A stretch of DNA of 64,000 nt. It comes from UBA1479 sp963976055. Its GTDB lineage: Bacteria; Pseudomonadota; Alphaproteobacteria; Rhodospirillales; Casp-alpha2. The stretch covers positions 115,387 to 179,386 of the forward strand of contig CAXBJB010000008.1 in the NCBI GenBank assembly GCA_963976055.1, given 5' to 3'. Below the pieces are notes generated by a model. It saw only the letters and a program-made list of their open reading frames with translations, was not told where the DNA came from and ran no database searches. The translations under genes were made by a program, and so were the position numbers. This document shows positions 1-8,136 of the stretch, in pieces (position 1 is the stretch's first letter; every line of letters starts with the position of its first letter).

Positions 1-631
1 CATGCCGCAGTTGGAACAGGGCGACATCGCCGCCGTCGCCGAGGCCGCCCGCGCGGTTTCCGCCGAGCTTTGCCAATGGATCGACAAGGGCTACGAGATC
101 ATCGGCCTGGTGCCGTCCTGCGCCCTGATGATGAAGTTCGAATGGCCCCTGATCCTGCCCGACGACGACAACGTGAAAAAGCTCGCGGCCCATACCTCGG
201 ACATCACCGAATACGTCGTCGCCATCGCCAAAAAGGAAGGCTTGGCCGACGGCATGACGCCCTTGGCCGGCGGCGTCACGGCGCATATCGCCTGTCACGC
301 CCGGGCCCAGAACATGGGCCAGAAGGGGGCGGAGATGCTGCGTCTGGTCCCCGACACGGACGTCAAGGTGATCGAGCGCTGTTCCGGCCACGGCGGATCC
401 TGGGGGATCACCAAGGAATTCTTCGAGGTCGGCCTCAAGGTCGGCAAACCCGCCGCCCGTCAGGCCGCCAAGAACGAAACGCCCTTCGTGGTCTCCGAAT
501 GCCCGCTGGCCCGCGACCACATCATCCAGGGTATGGAGCGGCTGGATACGGACGTCAGCGGCATCAACCATGCCCAACACCCCATCGAACTGATGGCCAT
601 CGCCTACGGCCTGTCACAACCGAAGGCCTGA
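1..631 (+). CDS. CCG (cysteine-rich) domain Fe-S oxidoreductase-like protein, 3' part
   Basis: This is the C-terminal part of a gene that enters from the left edge, so its true start is not visible. The readable 209 residues match the cysteine-rich CCG module found in heterodisulfide reductase subunits and GlpC: VPSCALM, then HIACHARAQ, then ERCSGHGGSWG, then SECPLARDHI. Compared with the usual GlpC-type pattern (CCG followed by CxxC), the second cysteine of CCG is serine and the final CxxC is CPLA, so a canonical noncubane cluster site is doubtful. It lies 12 bp before a DUF3501 gene. A rubrerythrin, a gene of this kind and DUF3501 are a known trio, thought to act in peroxide or redox handling; the rubrerythrin would lie just outside the window. 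Family assignment is fairly sure, function is inferred. Confidence 0.75.
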   Translation, partial: MPQLEQGDIAAVAEAARAVSAELCQWIDKGYEIIGLVPSCALMMKFEWPLILPDDDNVKKLAAHTSDITEYVVAIAKKEGLADGMTPLAGGVTAHIACHARAQNMGQKGAEMLRLVPDTDVKVIERCSGHGGSWGITKEFFEVGLKVGKPAARQAAKNETPFVVSECPLARDHIIQGMERLDTDVSGINHAQHPIELMAIAYGLSQPKA

Positions 632-643
632 AGGACAGAACCC

Positions 644-1234
644 ATGCCCAACAAGCACGAGATCACCCCCGCCGATATCCTGCCCATGGACGTCTACGGC
701 CGCGAACGCGCCGAGCGCCGCAAGGCCATGACCGGGATCAAGCGTAACCGCCGCATCGCCGTCGGTCCCGACGCCACGTTCTATTTCGAAAGCTTCGACA
801 CCATGTTCCATCAGGTGCACGAAATGCTGTTCATCGAAAAGGGCGGGGCGGATCAGATTCCCGACGAGCTGTCCGCCTACAACCCCCTGATCCCCAAGGG
901 CCGGGAACTGGTCGCGACCTTGATGTTCGAAATCGACGACCCCGTGCGCCGGGCACAGTTCCTGAACGGCCTGGGTGGGGTCGAGGAAACGGTGACCTTC
1001 GAATTCGCCGGTGAAAGCGTCGTGGGCGTCCCCGAGGCCGACATCGACCGCACCACAGCCGACGGCAAGGCGTCGAGCGTGCAATTCCTGCACTTCCCCT
1101 TCACCGACGCCCAGGTCGCCAAGTTCAGGGACCCCGGCACTCAGGTGCAGCTGCAGATCGCCCATGAAAAATACGGTCACATCGCGATCCTGCCCGCCCC
1201 GGTGAAGGACGCGCTGGCGGCCGATTTCGACTGA
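644..1234 (+). CDS. DUF3501 family protein
   Basis: A 196-residue soluble protein recognised as DUF3501 from its overall sequence, including the opening ITPADILPMDVY, the basic RKAMTGIKRNRR stretch and FESFDTMFHQVHEML. No signal peptide or membrane segment is seen. The biochemical role of the family is unknown; it is usually encoded beside rubrerythrin and a CCG-domain Fe-S protein, which is the case here on the upstream side (12 bp gap). The two are almost certainly one transcript. The start ATG at 644 has a purine-rich AAGGAC upstream at a workable distance. The gene ends before an inverted-repeat element that separates it from a convergent gene. Confidence 0.8.
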   Translation: MPNKHEITPADILPMDVYGRERAERRKAMTGIKRNRRIAVGPDATFYFESFDTMFHQVHEMLFIEKGGADQIPDELSAYNPLIPKGRELVATLMFEIDDPVRRAQFLNGLGGVEETVTFEFAGESVVGVPEADIDRTTADGKASSVQFLHFPFTDAQVAKFRDPGTQVQLQIAHEKYGHIAILPAPVKDALAADFD

Positions 1235-1243
1235 AACGGGCGT

Positions 1244-1267
1244 GTCATTCCCGTGAAAACGGGGACC
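1244..1267. repeat. Short palindrome of the CATTCCCG...CGGG class
   Basis: The sequence GTCATTCCCGTGAAAACGGGGACC forms a short hairpin (CCCG/CGGG). A near-identical unit, with GCGAAAGC in the centre, lies at 25314-25337, so it is a dispersed repeat. Both copies sit beside or inside the larger paired repeat found at convergent gene junctions. Confidence 0.6.
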
Positions 1268-1283
1268 CGGGAATTTTCTCATC

Positions 1284-1360
1284 CTTTCTTCTCATTGCCG
1301 CTGCGTCTCTGTGGTTCAAAAAAAGAAAACCACTGAGGCGGTGAGACGGTGAGAAGAAGA
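1284..1360. repeat. Convergent-junction inverted repeat, copy 1
   Basis: Two arms of about 33 bp face each other around a short A-rich loop. The left arm ends in CTCTGTGGTT and the right arm begins AACCACTGAG at 1328. The right arm continues as GGCGGTGAGACGGTGAGAAG, made of GGTGAGAC-like units. Transcripts from either side would form a long stem followed by T- or A-rich sequence, so it may end transcription of both the DUF3501 gene and the SH3 gene that point into it. Four more copies occur at 5445, 25231, 43677 and 59310. Confidence 0.8.
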
Positions 1361-1391
1361 TGACATGCGCGATCCCGCGCCTTTTCCGGCG

Positions 1392-1973
1392 TTACTCGAC
1401 CGCCTCGTCCTTGCGCACGCCCCACAATTCGACCCGGCGGATCCAGCCTTCGAAGCCGGCGGCGCGGACCCGGCACCAGCCGCCGTCCTTGGGGCAGACG
1501 GCGATGCGCACGATGACGTCGGGCTCCAGCCGGGCCAGGGCCCGGGCATCGCTGTTGGCCTCGGCGCGCAAGGTGCGCGTGCGGCCCAGAACGATGGCCG
1601 TGCGTTCCCCGTCCAACATGGTCTGATGGACCCAGCCCTGGGTGCCCTGGTGGTCGCGCACCTTGCGCCAGGTCTGGAACTCGGCGATCACCTCGATGGG
1701 CAGGTGGCGGCGCATGTACACCCAGTCGACGGGATATTGTACGCCGGGGCCGGACCGCATGTTGACCTCACCGGCGCGCAAACTGACGAAGCGCGGCAAG
1801 GGCTGGCCCGAGGGCGTATTGGATGTGGTTCCGGAAGCCTGTCCCGGCGCCTGCGCCCGCACGGCCTGGGGAAGCAGGGCGGCGGCCAGCATGATGGCGG
1901 CCAGCGCCGCGGCCCGGAACCAGATGGTGATGGCGCGTGCGGTTTGGCTGCGGCGGGCGATAAGCCGGTTCAT
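1392..1973 (-). CDS. Exported SH3-domain protein
   Basis: A 193-residue protein with a basic N-terminus and a hydrophobic stretch (about residues 17-38, ending QAVRAQA) that looks like a signal peptide. Two bacterial SH3 modules follow: one around VNMRSGPGVQYPVDWVY and WRKVRDHQGTQGWVH, the second around RTLRAEANSDARALARLEPDV and WCRVRAAGFEGWI. Such proteins are thought to bind cell-wall peptides in the periplasm; no enzymatic residues are visible. It is transcribed divergently from the downstream dehydrogenase gene (213 bp between starts) and converges on the DUF3501 gene. The start was chosen because the signal peptide follows directly. Confidence 0.8.
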   Translation of the reverse strand: MNRLIARRSQTARAITIWFRAAALAAIMLAAALLPQAVRAQAPGQASGTTSNTPSGQPLPRFVSLRAGEVNMRSGPGVQYPVDWVYMRRHLPIEVIAEFQTWRKVRDHQGTQGWVHQTMLDGERTAIVLGRTRTLRAEANSDARALARLEPDVIVRIAVCPKDGGWCRVRAAGFEGWIRRVELWGVRKDEAVE

Positions 1974-2186
1974 TCGGGTCCTCGGGTCCTGGGGCGCTGG
2001 GGGAAATCAGCGAATGCGCCCAAGCCGGTCCTTGGCGTCGGTCTTGCAGGACTTATCGCCATCACGGCGCGGGCCGTCAAGGCCCTTCCCGGATATGCAG
2101 CCCCGGTCGCCGCCCGCCGTTTCATGATGCTATAGACAAGGGATGTGATAACTTGCTATGGCCCAGCGGAACGGAGAAAACCCGCC

Positions 2187-3173
2187 ATGCCCAACAAGAA
2201 ACCCCGCGTCGTCGTCACGCGCAAACTGCCCGACGCCATCGAAACCCGCATGATGGAACTGTTCGACGTGCAGTTGAACCTGGACGACAAGGCGATGACC
2301 AAGGCGCAGTTGATCGCCGCCGTCGCCAATGCCGACGTCCTGGTGCCCACGGTCACCGACCGCATCGACGCCGCGATCCTGGCCCAGGCCGGCGACCGCC
2401 TGCGCCTGATCGCCAATTACGGTACGGGCGTCGATCATATCGACCTGGCCACCGCGCGCCAGCGCGGCATCACCGTCACCAACACCCCCGACGTGCTGAC
2501 CGAGGACACGGCCGATATGACCATGGCGCTGTTCCTTGCCGTGTCGCGGCGCATCGCCGAGGGCGAGCGCGTCATGCGCACGGGCGGCTGGCCGGGCTGG
2601 TCCCCGACCTGGATGCTCGGTCACCGCATCAACGGCAAGCGGCTCGGCATTATCGGCATGGGCCGCATCGGCCGCGCCGTGGCGCGCCGGGCCCGCGGCT
2701 TCAACATGGCGATCCACTATCACAACCGCAAACGCGTCCACGAGTCCGTGGAAAATGAATTGGAGGCGACCTATTGGGAAAGCCTGGACCAGATGCTGGC
2801 CCGGGTCGATCTGGTTTCCGTCAACTGTCCGCACACACCGGCCACCTATCATCTGCTGTCGGCGCGGCGTCTGGCCTTGCTGCAGCCGCACTGCATCATC
2901 GTCAACACGGCGCGCGGCGAGGTGATCGACGAAAACGCCCTGACCCGCATGCTCGAAGCGGGCGACATCGCCGGGGCCGGCCTCGACGTGTTCGAGCATG
3001 AGCCCGCCGTGAACCCCAAGCTGCTGGCCCTCGACAACACGGTTCTGCTGCCCCACCTGGGCAGCGCCACCGTCGAAGGCCGCATCGACATGGGGGAAAA
3101 GGTGCTGATCAACATCAAGACCTTCGTCGATGGGCACAAGCCGCCGGACCGCGTGCTGGGCGACGCCTTCTGA
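2187..3173 (+). CDS. D-2-hydroxyacid dehydrogenase (glyoxylate/hydroxypyruvate reductase type)
   Basis: A 328-residue NAD(P)-dependent D-2-hydroxyacid dehydrogenase. The dinucleotide fold is marked by GMGRIG (residues 157-162). The catalytic triad of the family is present: Arg243 in NTARGEVID, Glu272 in DVFEHEP and His290 in LLPHLGSAT. NYGTGVDHID near residue 78 is the usual substrate-loop sequence. It is expected to reduce glyoxylate or hydroxypyruvate, but related enzymes use other 2-oxoacids, so the substrate is open. The start at 2187 is preferred over one further upstream because ACGGAGAAAA precedes it and the conserved fold begins immediately. pabB follows after 67 bp. Confidence 0.88.
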   Translation: MPNKKPRVVVTRKLPDAIETRMMELFDVQLNLDDKAMTKAQLIAAVANADVLVPTVTDRIDAAILAQAGDRLRLIANYGTGVDHIDLATARQRGITVTNTPDVLTEDTADMTMALFLAVSRRIAEGERVMRTGGWPGWSPTWMLGHRINGKRLGIIGMGRIGRAVARRARGFNMAIHYHNRKRVHESVENELEATYWESLDQMLARVDLVSVNCPHTPATYHLLSARRLALLQPHCIIVNTARGEVIDENALTRMLEAGDIAGAGLDVFEHEPAVNPKLLALDNTVLLPHLGSATVEGRIDMGEKVLINIKTFVDGHKPPDRVLGDAF

Positions 3174-3240
3174 TCCCGCCCGGCCCGCCCGGGGCCGGAT
3201 CGCAACAGGGAACGGGCCGCGCCGCGGCGCCGATACCGTC

Positions 3241-4620
3241 ATGCATATCGCCCAACCCCTCCACGTGCAGCCGATCCCCTTCACGGATCCCGTGGACGCC
3301 TTCGAGGCCTTCGCGGGCGACCCCGTCGCGGCCCTGCTCGACAGCGCCGACGCGGTCGGCGGGCGCGGACGCTATGCCTTCCTGGCGGGCGACCCCTATC
3401 ACGTGCTGGAGGCCGGGGCCGGGGACGACCCCTTCGGCCAGTTGGCGCGCGAATTGGCCCGTGTGCGCACGGAAACCGTGCCCGGCCTGCCGCCGTTCCA
3501 GACCGGCGCCGTCGGCGTGCTGGGCTACGAGCTGGGCGGCGCGCTGGAACGCCTGCCCGCGCGCAAGCCGGGCGGCCTGAATTTCCCCGACATGGTCATG
3601 GGTTTCTACGACACGGTCGCCGTGTTCGACATGAAGCTGCGCATGGCCTGGGTCCTGGCCAGCGACGTCACGGGCTCGGGCGGTCGCCGCCGGCCGGGGC
3701 GCGAGGCCCGGGCCCGCGCCATGGCGGCGCGCATCCGGGACGCCCGCCCGGTGGCCGAGCCGCCGGGCCTGGACCTGACCTGGCGCCCCGACCAGACCCG
3801 GGCCGAGATGGAAGCCCGCATCGCCCGCGCCATCGACTACATCCACCTGGGCGACATCTTCCAGGCCAACATCGCGCAGCGTTTCCTCGCCGATCTGCCG
3901 GCGGGCACCCGGCCTTATGACGTGTACCGGCGGCTCCGGCGCATTTCCTCGGCCCCCTTCGCGGCGTTCCTCAACTGCGGCAAGGGCCGGGCGGTGATCT
4001 CCGCCTCGCCGGAACGGTTCCTGTCGTTGGGCCCCGGCGGCGTCATCGAAACCCGGCCGATCAAGGGCACGCGCCCGCGCGGCGTGACCACGGACGAGGA
4101 CCGGGCGCTCGCCGCCGCCCTGATTGCCTCGGAAAAGGACCGGGCGGAAAATCTGATGATCGTCGATCTGTTGCGCAACGACCTGTCCAGGGTTGCGCGC
4201 ATCGGCTCCGTGCGCGTGTCCAAGCTGTTCGAACTGGAAACCTTCGCCCGGGTCCATCATCTGGTGTCCGAGGTTCAGGCCGACATCGCCGAGGGCCTGG
4301 ACGCGGTCGATCTTTTGCGCGCGACCTTTCCCGGCGGCTCCATCACCGGGGCGCCCAAGATCCGCGCCATGGAAATCATTCACGAGCTGGAGCCCGTGTC
4401 GCGCGGGCCCTATTGCGGCGCCGTCGCCTGGCTCGGCTTCGACGGGGCCATGGATTCCGCCATCGCCATCCGCACCATGACCCATGTGGACGGGGTGGTC
4501 GCGGCCCAGGCCGGCGGCGGCATCGTCGCCGACAGCGACCCGGCGGACGAGTACGAGGAAACCATGACCAAGATCAAACCGCTGCTGGCCTCCCTCGACG
4601 GCCGGGTGGCCCTGCCATGA
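3241..4620 (+). CDS. pabB: Aminodeoxychorismate synthase component I
   Basis: A 459-residue chorismate-binding enzyme that converts chorismate to 4-amino-4-deoxychorismate for folate synthesis, using ammonia from a PabA-type glutaminase. The chorismate core occupies about residues 190-455. It contains PIKGTRPR, with Lys275 matching the lysine that distinguishes PabB from anthranilate synthase (PIAGT), and the C-terminal block GGSITGAPKIRAMEII and GAVAWLGFDG. The N-terminal half keeps the weaker TrpE/PabB fold. The start at 3241 gives the family length; an open frame further upstream overlaps the preceding gene and is not needed. The stop codon overlaps the pabC start (ATGA), so the two are translationally coupled. 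No glutaminase gene is in the window. Confidence 0.9.
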   Translation: MHIAQPLHVQPIPFTDPVDAFEAFAGDPVAALLDSADAVGGRGRYAFLAGDPYHVLEAGAGDDPFGQLARELARVRTETVPGLPPFQTGAVGVLGYELGGALERLPARKPGGLNFPDMVMGFYDTVAVFDMKLRMAWVLASDVTGSGGRRRPGREARARAMAARIRDARPVAEPPGLDLTWRPDQTRAEMEARIARAIDYIHLGDIFQANIAQRFLADLPAGTRPYDVYRRLRRISSAPFAAFLNCGKGRAVISASPERFLSLGPGGVIETRPIKGTRPRGVTTDEDRALAAALIASEKDRAENLMIVDLLRNDLSRVARIGSVRVSKLFELETFARVHHLVSEVQADIAEGLDAVDLLRATFPGGSITGAPKIRAMEIIHELEPVSRGPYCGAVAWLGFDGAMDSAIAIRTMTHVDGVVAAQAGGGIVADSDPADEYEETMTKIKPLLASLDGRVALP

Positions 4621-5426
4621 TCATTGATCTCAACGGCGACCTGGTCGCGGCGGAAGATGCCCGCCTCGATCCCTTCGACCGGGGCTTCACCCTGGGCGAC
4701 GCCATTTTCGAAAGCCTGCGGGTGCGGGACGGGGCGCCGGAATTCGCCGCCGAGCATCTGGCCCGCCTGGCCCAGGCGTCCGCCGTCACCGGCATTCCCC
4801 TGCCGTTCACGCAGGCCGAGGCCCTGGAGCGCATGGCGCGGTTGATCGCGACCAACGACCTGGCGGACGCGGCGCTGCGCCTGACCGTCAGCCGGGGGGC
4901 CGCCGCCCGCGGCGTTGCCGCTCCCAAGGCCGCGGACTGCACACCGACGGTGCTGATCTCCCTCCATCCTCTGCCGCCGACGCGCACCGCCGTGGTCGGC
5001 ATGATCACGGCGACGGTGACCCGGCGCAACGAGCATTCGCCGTTTTCCCGCGTCAAGGCGACGCCTTATCTCGACAGCATCATCGCGCTGGAGGAGGCCC
5101 GCGCCGAGGGCGCCCAGGACGCGGTGCTGCTGAACACGGCGGGCCGCGTCGCCTCGGCCTGCTACGCCAATCTGTTTGCGGTGGTGGACGGCCGCCTCGT
5201 CACGCCGCCCTTGGCCGACGGCCCGCTGCCGGGGGTGACCCGGGGCCGGGTGCTGGATGCGCTCGGCGGGGCGGAACAAAGCCTCGCGCCCGAAGGCCTC
5301 GCCCGCGCGTCGGAAATCTTCCTGACCAACAGTTTCGGGGTGCGCCCCGTGGGCGTGCTCGACGGCCGCCTGCTCACCCCCATGCCCGGACCCATGACCC
5401 AGAAGGCGCAAGCCCTCGTCGGTTGA
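4617..5426 (+). CDS. pabC: Aminodeoxychorismate lyase / class IV aminotransferase
   Basis: A 269-residue PLP enzyme of the class IV aminotransferase fold. DRGFTLGDAIFES near the start and the likely PLP-binding Lys147 in SRVKATPYLDSI are visible, together with NTAGRVASACYANLF, the usual NxxG loop. With pabB immediately upstream (4-bp ATGA overlap), the job is most likely release of pyruvate from aminodeoxychorismate to give 4-aminobenzoate. Members of this fold also act as branched-chain or D-amino-acid aminotransferases; the neighbour decides the call. The gene runs into a convergent inverted-repeat junction. Confidence 0.87.
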   Translation: MIIDLNGDLVAAEDARLDPFDRGFTLGDAIFESLRVRDGAPEFAAEHLARLAQASAVTGIPLPFTQAEALERMARLIATNDLADAALRLTVSRGAAARGVAAPKAADCTPTVLISLHPLPPTRTAVVGMITATVTRRNEHSPFSRVKATPYLDSIIALEEARAEGAQDAVLLNTAGRVASACYANLFAVVDGRLVTPPLADGPLPGVTRGRVLDALGGAEQSLAPEGLARASEIFLTNSFGVRPVGVLDGRLLTPMPGPMTQKAQALVG

Positions 5427-5444
5427 TCCGGACCCTCATTTAAA

Positions 5445-5529
5445 TTCTTCTCACCGTCTCTGTGTCTCAGTGGTTCTCTTGTTTTTTAACCACAGAGGCG
5501 GTGAGGCAATGAGGCAATGAGAAGGAAGG
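5445..5529. repeat. Convergent-junction inverted repeat, copy 2
   Basis: Left arm 5445-5475 (ending CTCAGTGGTT) and right arm 5488-5529 (starting AACCACAGAG) surround a T-rich loop. The right arm carries GGCGGTGAGG and two GGCAATGA units before GAGAAGGAAGG. It has the same orientation as copy 1. It fills most of the 108 bp between pabC and the convergent DsrE-like gene. Confidence 0.8.
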
Positions 5530-5534
5530 GAGGG

Positions 5535-5999
5535 TCAGATAAACAGGATCGCGCCGTCTTTCGAGGCGTCGTTGAGGAAGGTAACGAGCCCGCCCGGACG
5601 TACCGGCACGTCGTCCCTGAGCGGCATGGCTTCCAGGCCACGGGCACGCAGACCCATCTCGCAGACCATGAAGGCGACGTCCATCTCGACGCAGGCGGAA
5701 AGCAGGGTCTCGAACGTCGCGACGCCCTGGGCCTCGTAGCGGTCGTCGAGGGTGCCGCCCGGTTGCACATGGTCCTGGCCGCCCAGGCCTTGGCCCACGG
5801 GCAGGTCGCGCCAGGCGTCGTCGGCGCCCAATGCCTTGCAGGCGTCCATGGTGAAGAACAGGGTCACGGCGCGGCCGATGGCGGCGGCGGCGGCGGCCGT
5901 GGCGAGGGCGTAGTGAATCTTGTCGTACTCGCCCGCATAGACGATGACGGAGAGCTTGTCCGGCGGTGCCGTGTCAGCCGGCGGCGCAGGTTCGGCCAT
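5535..5999 (-). CDS. DsrE/DsrF-like family protein
   Basis: A 154-residue protein of the DsrE/DsrF-like fold: KLSVIVYAGEYDKIHYALATAAAAAAIGRAVTLFFTMDAC at the start and CVEMDVAFMVCEMGLRARGL in the second half. Cysteines in CKAL, SACVEMD and VCEMG are candidates for sulfur handling; DsrE-type proteins carry persulfide sulfur or have peroxiredoxin-like annotations. Its 5' end overlaps the 3' end of moeB by 26 bp and cysK lies before that, so an S-transfer role is a reasonable inference. The first 14 residues are Ala/Pro rich and not conserved, so a slightly later start is possible. Confidence 0.72.
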   Translation of the reverse strand: MAEPAPPADTAPPDKLSVIVYAGEYDKIHYALATAAAAAAIGRAVTLFFTMDACKALGADDAWRDLPVGQGLGGQDHVQPGGTLDDRYEAQGVATFETLLSACVEMDVAFMVCEMGLRARGLEAMPLRDDVPVRPGGLVTFLNDASKDGAILFI

Positions 6000-6819
6000 C
6001 TGGGGCCCCTTCGTGGCTGGAAAGGTCGGTGATCGTCGGATGGTCGCCGCACAGCGGGCAGCCCGGATCGGCCTTGACCTTGATCTTGCGGAAATTGGCG
6101 GCGAGCCCTTCGTAGACCATCAGATGACCCGACAGGCTGTCGCCGGTGCCGAGCAGTTCCTTGAGGATTTCCGTCGCCTGCAACGATCCCATGGTGCCGC
6201 ACAGCGCCCCCAGCACCCCGGCCTCGGCGCAGGACGGAATCTGGCCCGGCGGCGGTGCCTCGCGGAAGATGCAGCGGTAGCAGGGGCCGTGATGGCCCGC
6301 GCCGTCGACGTCATGGGCCTTGAAGGTCGCCAACTGGCCGTCGAAGCGCAGGATGGCGGCGGTGACCAGGGGCTTTTTCGCAAAATAGGCGGCGTCGTTG
6401 ATGAGGAACCGGGTCTCGAAATTGTCCGATCCGTCGGCGATCAGGTCGTAACCGGCCATCAGATCGAGGGCGTTGTCCGGCGTGATGCGCTCGAAATGGG
6501 GGATCAGGGTGACGTCCGGGTTGATGGCGGCCAGCGTCGCCTTCGCACTCTCGACCTTGGGCATGCCGACCGACGCCGTCTGGTGGACGATCTGGCGCTG
6601 CAGGTTGGACAGGTCCACCCTGTCGTCGTCGATCACGCCGATGGTGCCGACCCCGGCGGCGGCCAGGTACATCAGCACGGGCGAGCCCAGCCCCCCGGCG
6701 CCGACGACCAGAACCCGGCTCGACAGCAGCTTGGCCTGGCCGATGCCGCCCACTTCCTTCAACAGGATATGCCGGGCGTAGCGGTTGACCTGATCCTCGG
6801 TGAAATCGGTGAACTCCAT
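5974..6819 (-). CDS. moeB: ThiF/MoeB-family adenylyltransferase
   Basis: A 281-residue E1-like enzyme. VLVVGAGGLGSPVLMYLAAAG is the nucleotide-binding loop, DDDRVDLSNLQRQ the ATP/magnesium motif, and DGSDNFETRFLIND the substrate-carrier site. Two CxxC pairs (CYRC and CPLC) form the structural zinc site, and CAEAGVLG contains the usual C-terminal cysteine region. MoeB adenylates the C-terminus of MoaD for molybdopterin synthesis; close relatives serve ThiS, CysO-like or other sulfur carriers. Placement directly after cysK (7 bp) and before a DsrE-like gene makes a general sulfur-transfer role plausible too. No rhodanese domain is present, which separates it from MoeZ. Confidence 0.85.
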   Translation of the reverse strand: MEFTDFTEDQVNRYARHILLKEVGGIGQAKLLSSRVLVVGAGGLGSPVLMYLAAAGVGTIGVIDDDRVDLSNLQRQIVHQTASVGMPKVESAKATLAAINPDVTLIPHFERITPDNALDLMAGYDLIADGSDNFETRFLINDAAYFAKKPLVTAAILRFDGQLATFKAHDVDGAGHHGPCYRCIFREAPPPGQIPSCAEAGVLGALCGTMGSLQATEILKELLGTGDSLSGHLMVYEGLAANFRKIKVKADPGCPLCGDHPTITDLSSHEGAPDGRTCAAG

Positions 6820-6826
6820 GGGCGGC

Positions 6827-7807
6827 CTATTCGCCCAGGCCCGCGAACAGGTCCGTCGATAGATACCGTTCGGCGAAGCTCGGCAGGATGACGACGATGC
6901 GGACGTCCACCAGCTTGTCCCGCGCCGCCAGTTCCAGCGCCGCCGCCACGGCGGCCCCCGACGAGATGCCGCAGGGCAGGCCTTCCAGCCGTGCGACCTT
7001 GCGTGCCGTCTCGATGGCGCGGTCGTTGCCGATCTGCAGAACCTCGTCGATTTCCTTGGTGTCGAGGATCGCCGGCACGAAGCCGGCGCCGATGCCCTGA
7101 ATCTTGTGCGGGCCCGGCAGGCCGCCGGACAGGATGGCGGAATCCTCGGGCTCGACGGCGACGACCTTGAGCTTGGGATTGTACTTGCGCAACACCTGGG
7201 CGCAGCCGGTCAGCGTGCCGCCCGTGCCGACGCCGGAGATCAGCACGTCGACCTTGCCGCTGGCATCCTTCCAGATTTCCTCGGCCGTGGTGGTGCGGTG
7301 GACTTCCAGATTGGCCGGGTTTTCGAACTGTTGCAGCATGATGGCACCCGGCGTGGCGTCGACGATCTCCCGGGCGCGCTCGATCGCACCCCGCATGCCC
7401 TGGGGCGCCGGGGTCAGTTCCAGCTCCGCGCCCAAGAGGTAGAGCATCTTGCGCCGCTCCAGCGACATGCTTTCCGGCATGGTCAGGATCAGCCGGTAGC
7501 CCTTGGCCGCGGCGACGAAGGCCAGCGCGATGCCCGTATTGCCTGAGGTCGGCTCGACCAACGTGGCGCCCGGCTTGAGGCGGCCGTCGCGTTCGGCGGC
7601 GGCGATCATGTTCATGCCGATGCGGTCCTTGACCGAGCCCAGCGGGTTGAAGAACTCGCACTTGCCGACGATGTCGGCGGTCACTCCCGCGTCCTCGGCC
7701 ATGCGCTTGAGGCGGACCAGGGGCGTGGCGCCCACCGTGTCGACGATGCTGTCGTAGATGCGCCCTCTGAATTCGCCCTGCTGGGCGGCGTCCTTTGCCG
7801 TGTCCAT
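6827..7807 (-). CDS. cysK: Cysteine synthase (O-acetylserine sulfhydrylase)
   Basis: A 326-residue PLP enzyme that makes cysteine from O-acetylserine and sulfide. The PLP lysine lies in NPLGSVKDRIG, the substrate loop is PTSGNTGIALAF, the phosphate-binding glycines are SGVGTGGTLTG and the C-terminal serine motif is GISSGAAV. Length is normal for CysK. It is the first gene of a short run with moeB (7 bp downstream) and the DsrE-like gene. A MITE-like element begins only 43 bp upstream of its start; without the element cysK would directly follow the Rrf2 regulator gene. Confidence 0.92.
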   Translation of the reverse strand: MDTAKDAAQQGEFRGRIYDSIVDTVGATPLVRLKRMAEDAGVTADIVGKCEFFNPLGSVKDRIGMNMIAAAERDGRLKPGATLVEPTSGNTGIALAFVAAAKGYRLILTMPESMSLERRKMLYLLGAELELTPAPQGMRGAIERAREIVDATPGAIMLQQFENPANLEVHRTTTAEEIWKDASGKVDVLISGVGTGGTLTGCAQVLRKYNPKLKVVAVEPEDSAILSGGLPGPHKIQGIGAGFVPAILDTKEIDEVLQIGNDRAIETARKVARLEGLPCGISSGAAVAAALELAARDKLVDVRIVVILPSFAERYLSTDLFAGLGE

Positions 7808-7850
7808 GGAATCCGTCTCCTCCGGTTGGGTTTCCTCTTAGATGAGGATG

Positions 7851-8136
7851 CTAGGTCGTGTACTCATAAATGGCGTTTGCTGTGACGCAGCTATTTTTGT
7901 TCGCCGACAAGGCGTTAGGAGGGAGCGATGCTGAAGCATCGTGACCCCAGATCTCATTGGCGCCACAACGCAGTTCGGCGACAAAAAGAGCCGCGCCCCG
8001 AAGGGGTCGGCAAGGAGCCCGTTTCGCCGCGTCAAACGGCCTCGCCGGGGCTTCGGCCCCGCTTTCGGCCCTTTTCCTAACGAAACGGGCTCCTTGCCGA
8101 TCACAGTCAATCGCCATTTATGAGTACACGACCTAG
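7851..8136. mobile_element. MITE-like element with 25-bp perfect terminal inverted repeats (counted with CTAG)
   Basis: The 25 bp at 7851-7875 (CTAGGTCGTGTACTCATAAA then TGGCG) recur as an exact reverse complement at 8112-8136. Just inside, 20 bp at 8007-8026 are an exact reverse complement of 8081-8100 (CGAAACGGGCTCCTTGCCGA). No transposase frame is present in the 278 bp between the CTAG tetramers. CTAG at both ends fits a YTAR-type target duplication as made by IS5-family elements, so this looks like a non-autonomous derivative of such an element. The right-hand CTAG contains the TAG stop of the Rrf2 gene. The whole gap between the Rrf2 and cysK genes is explained by this element. Confidence 0.8.

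Noticed and set aside
1284..1360. CRISPR-like array from the repeated GGTGAGAC units
   Set aside because: Units are 8 bp, adjacent, without spacers, and arranged as facing arms; no cas genes are in the window.
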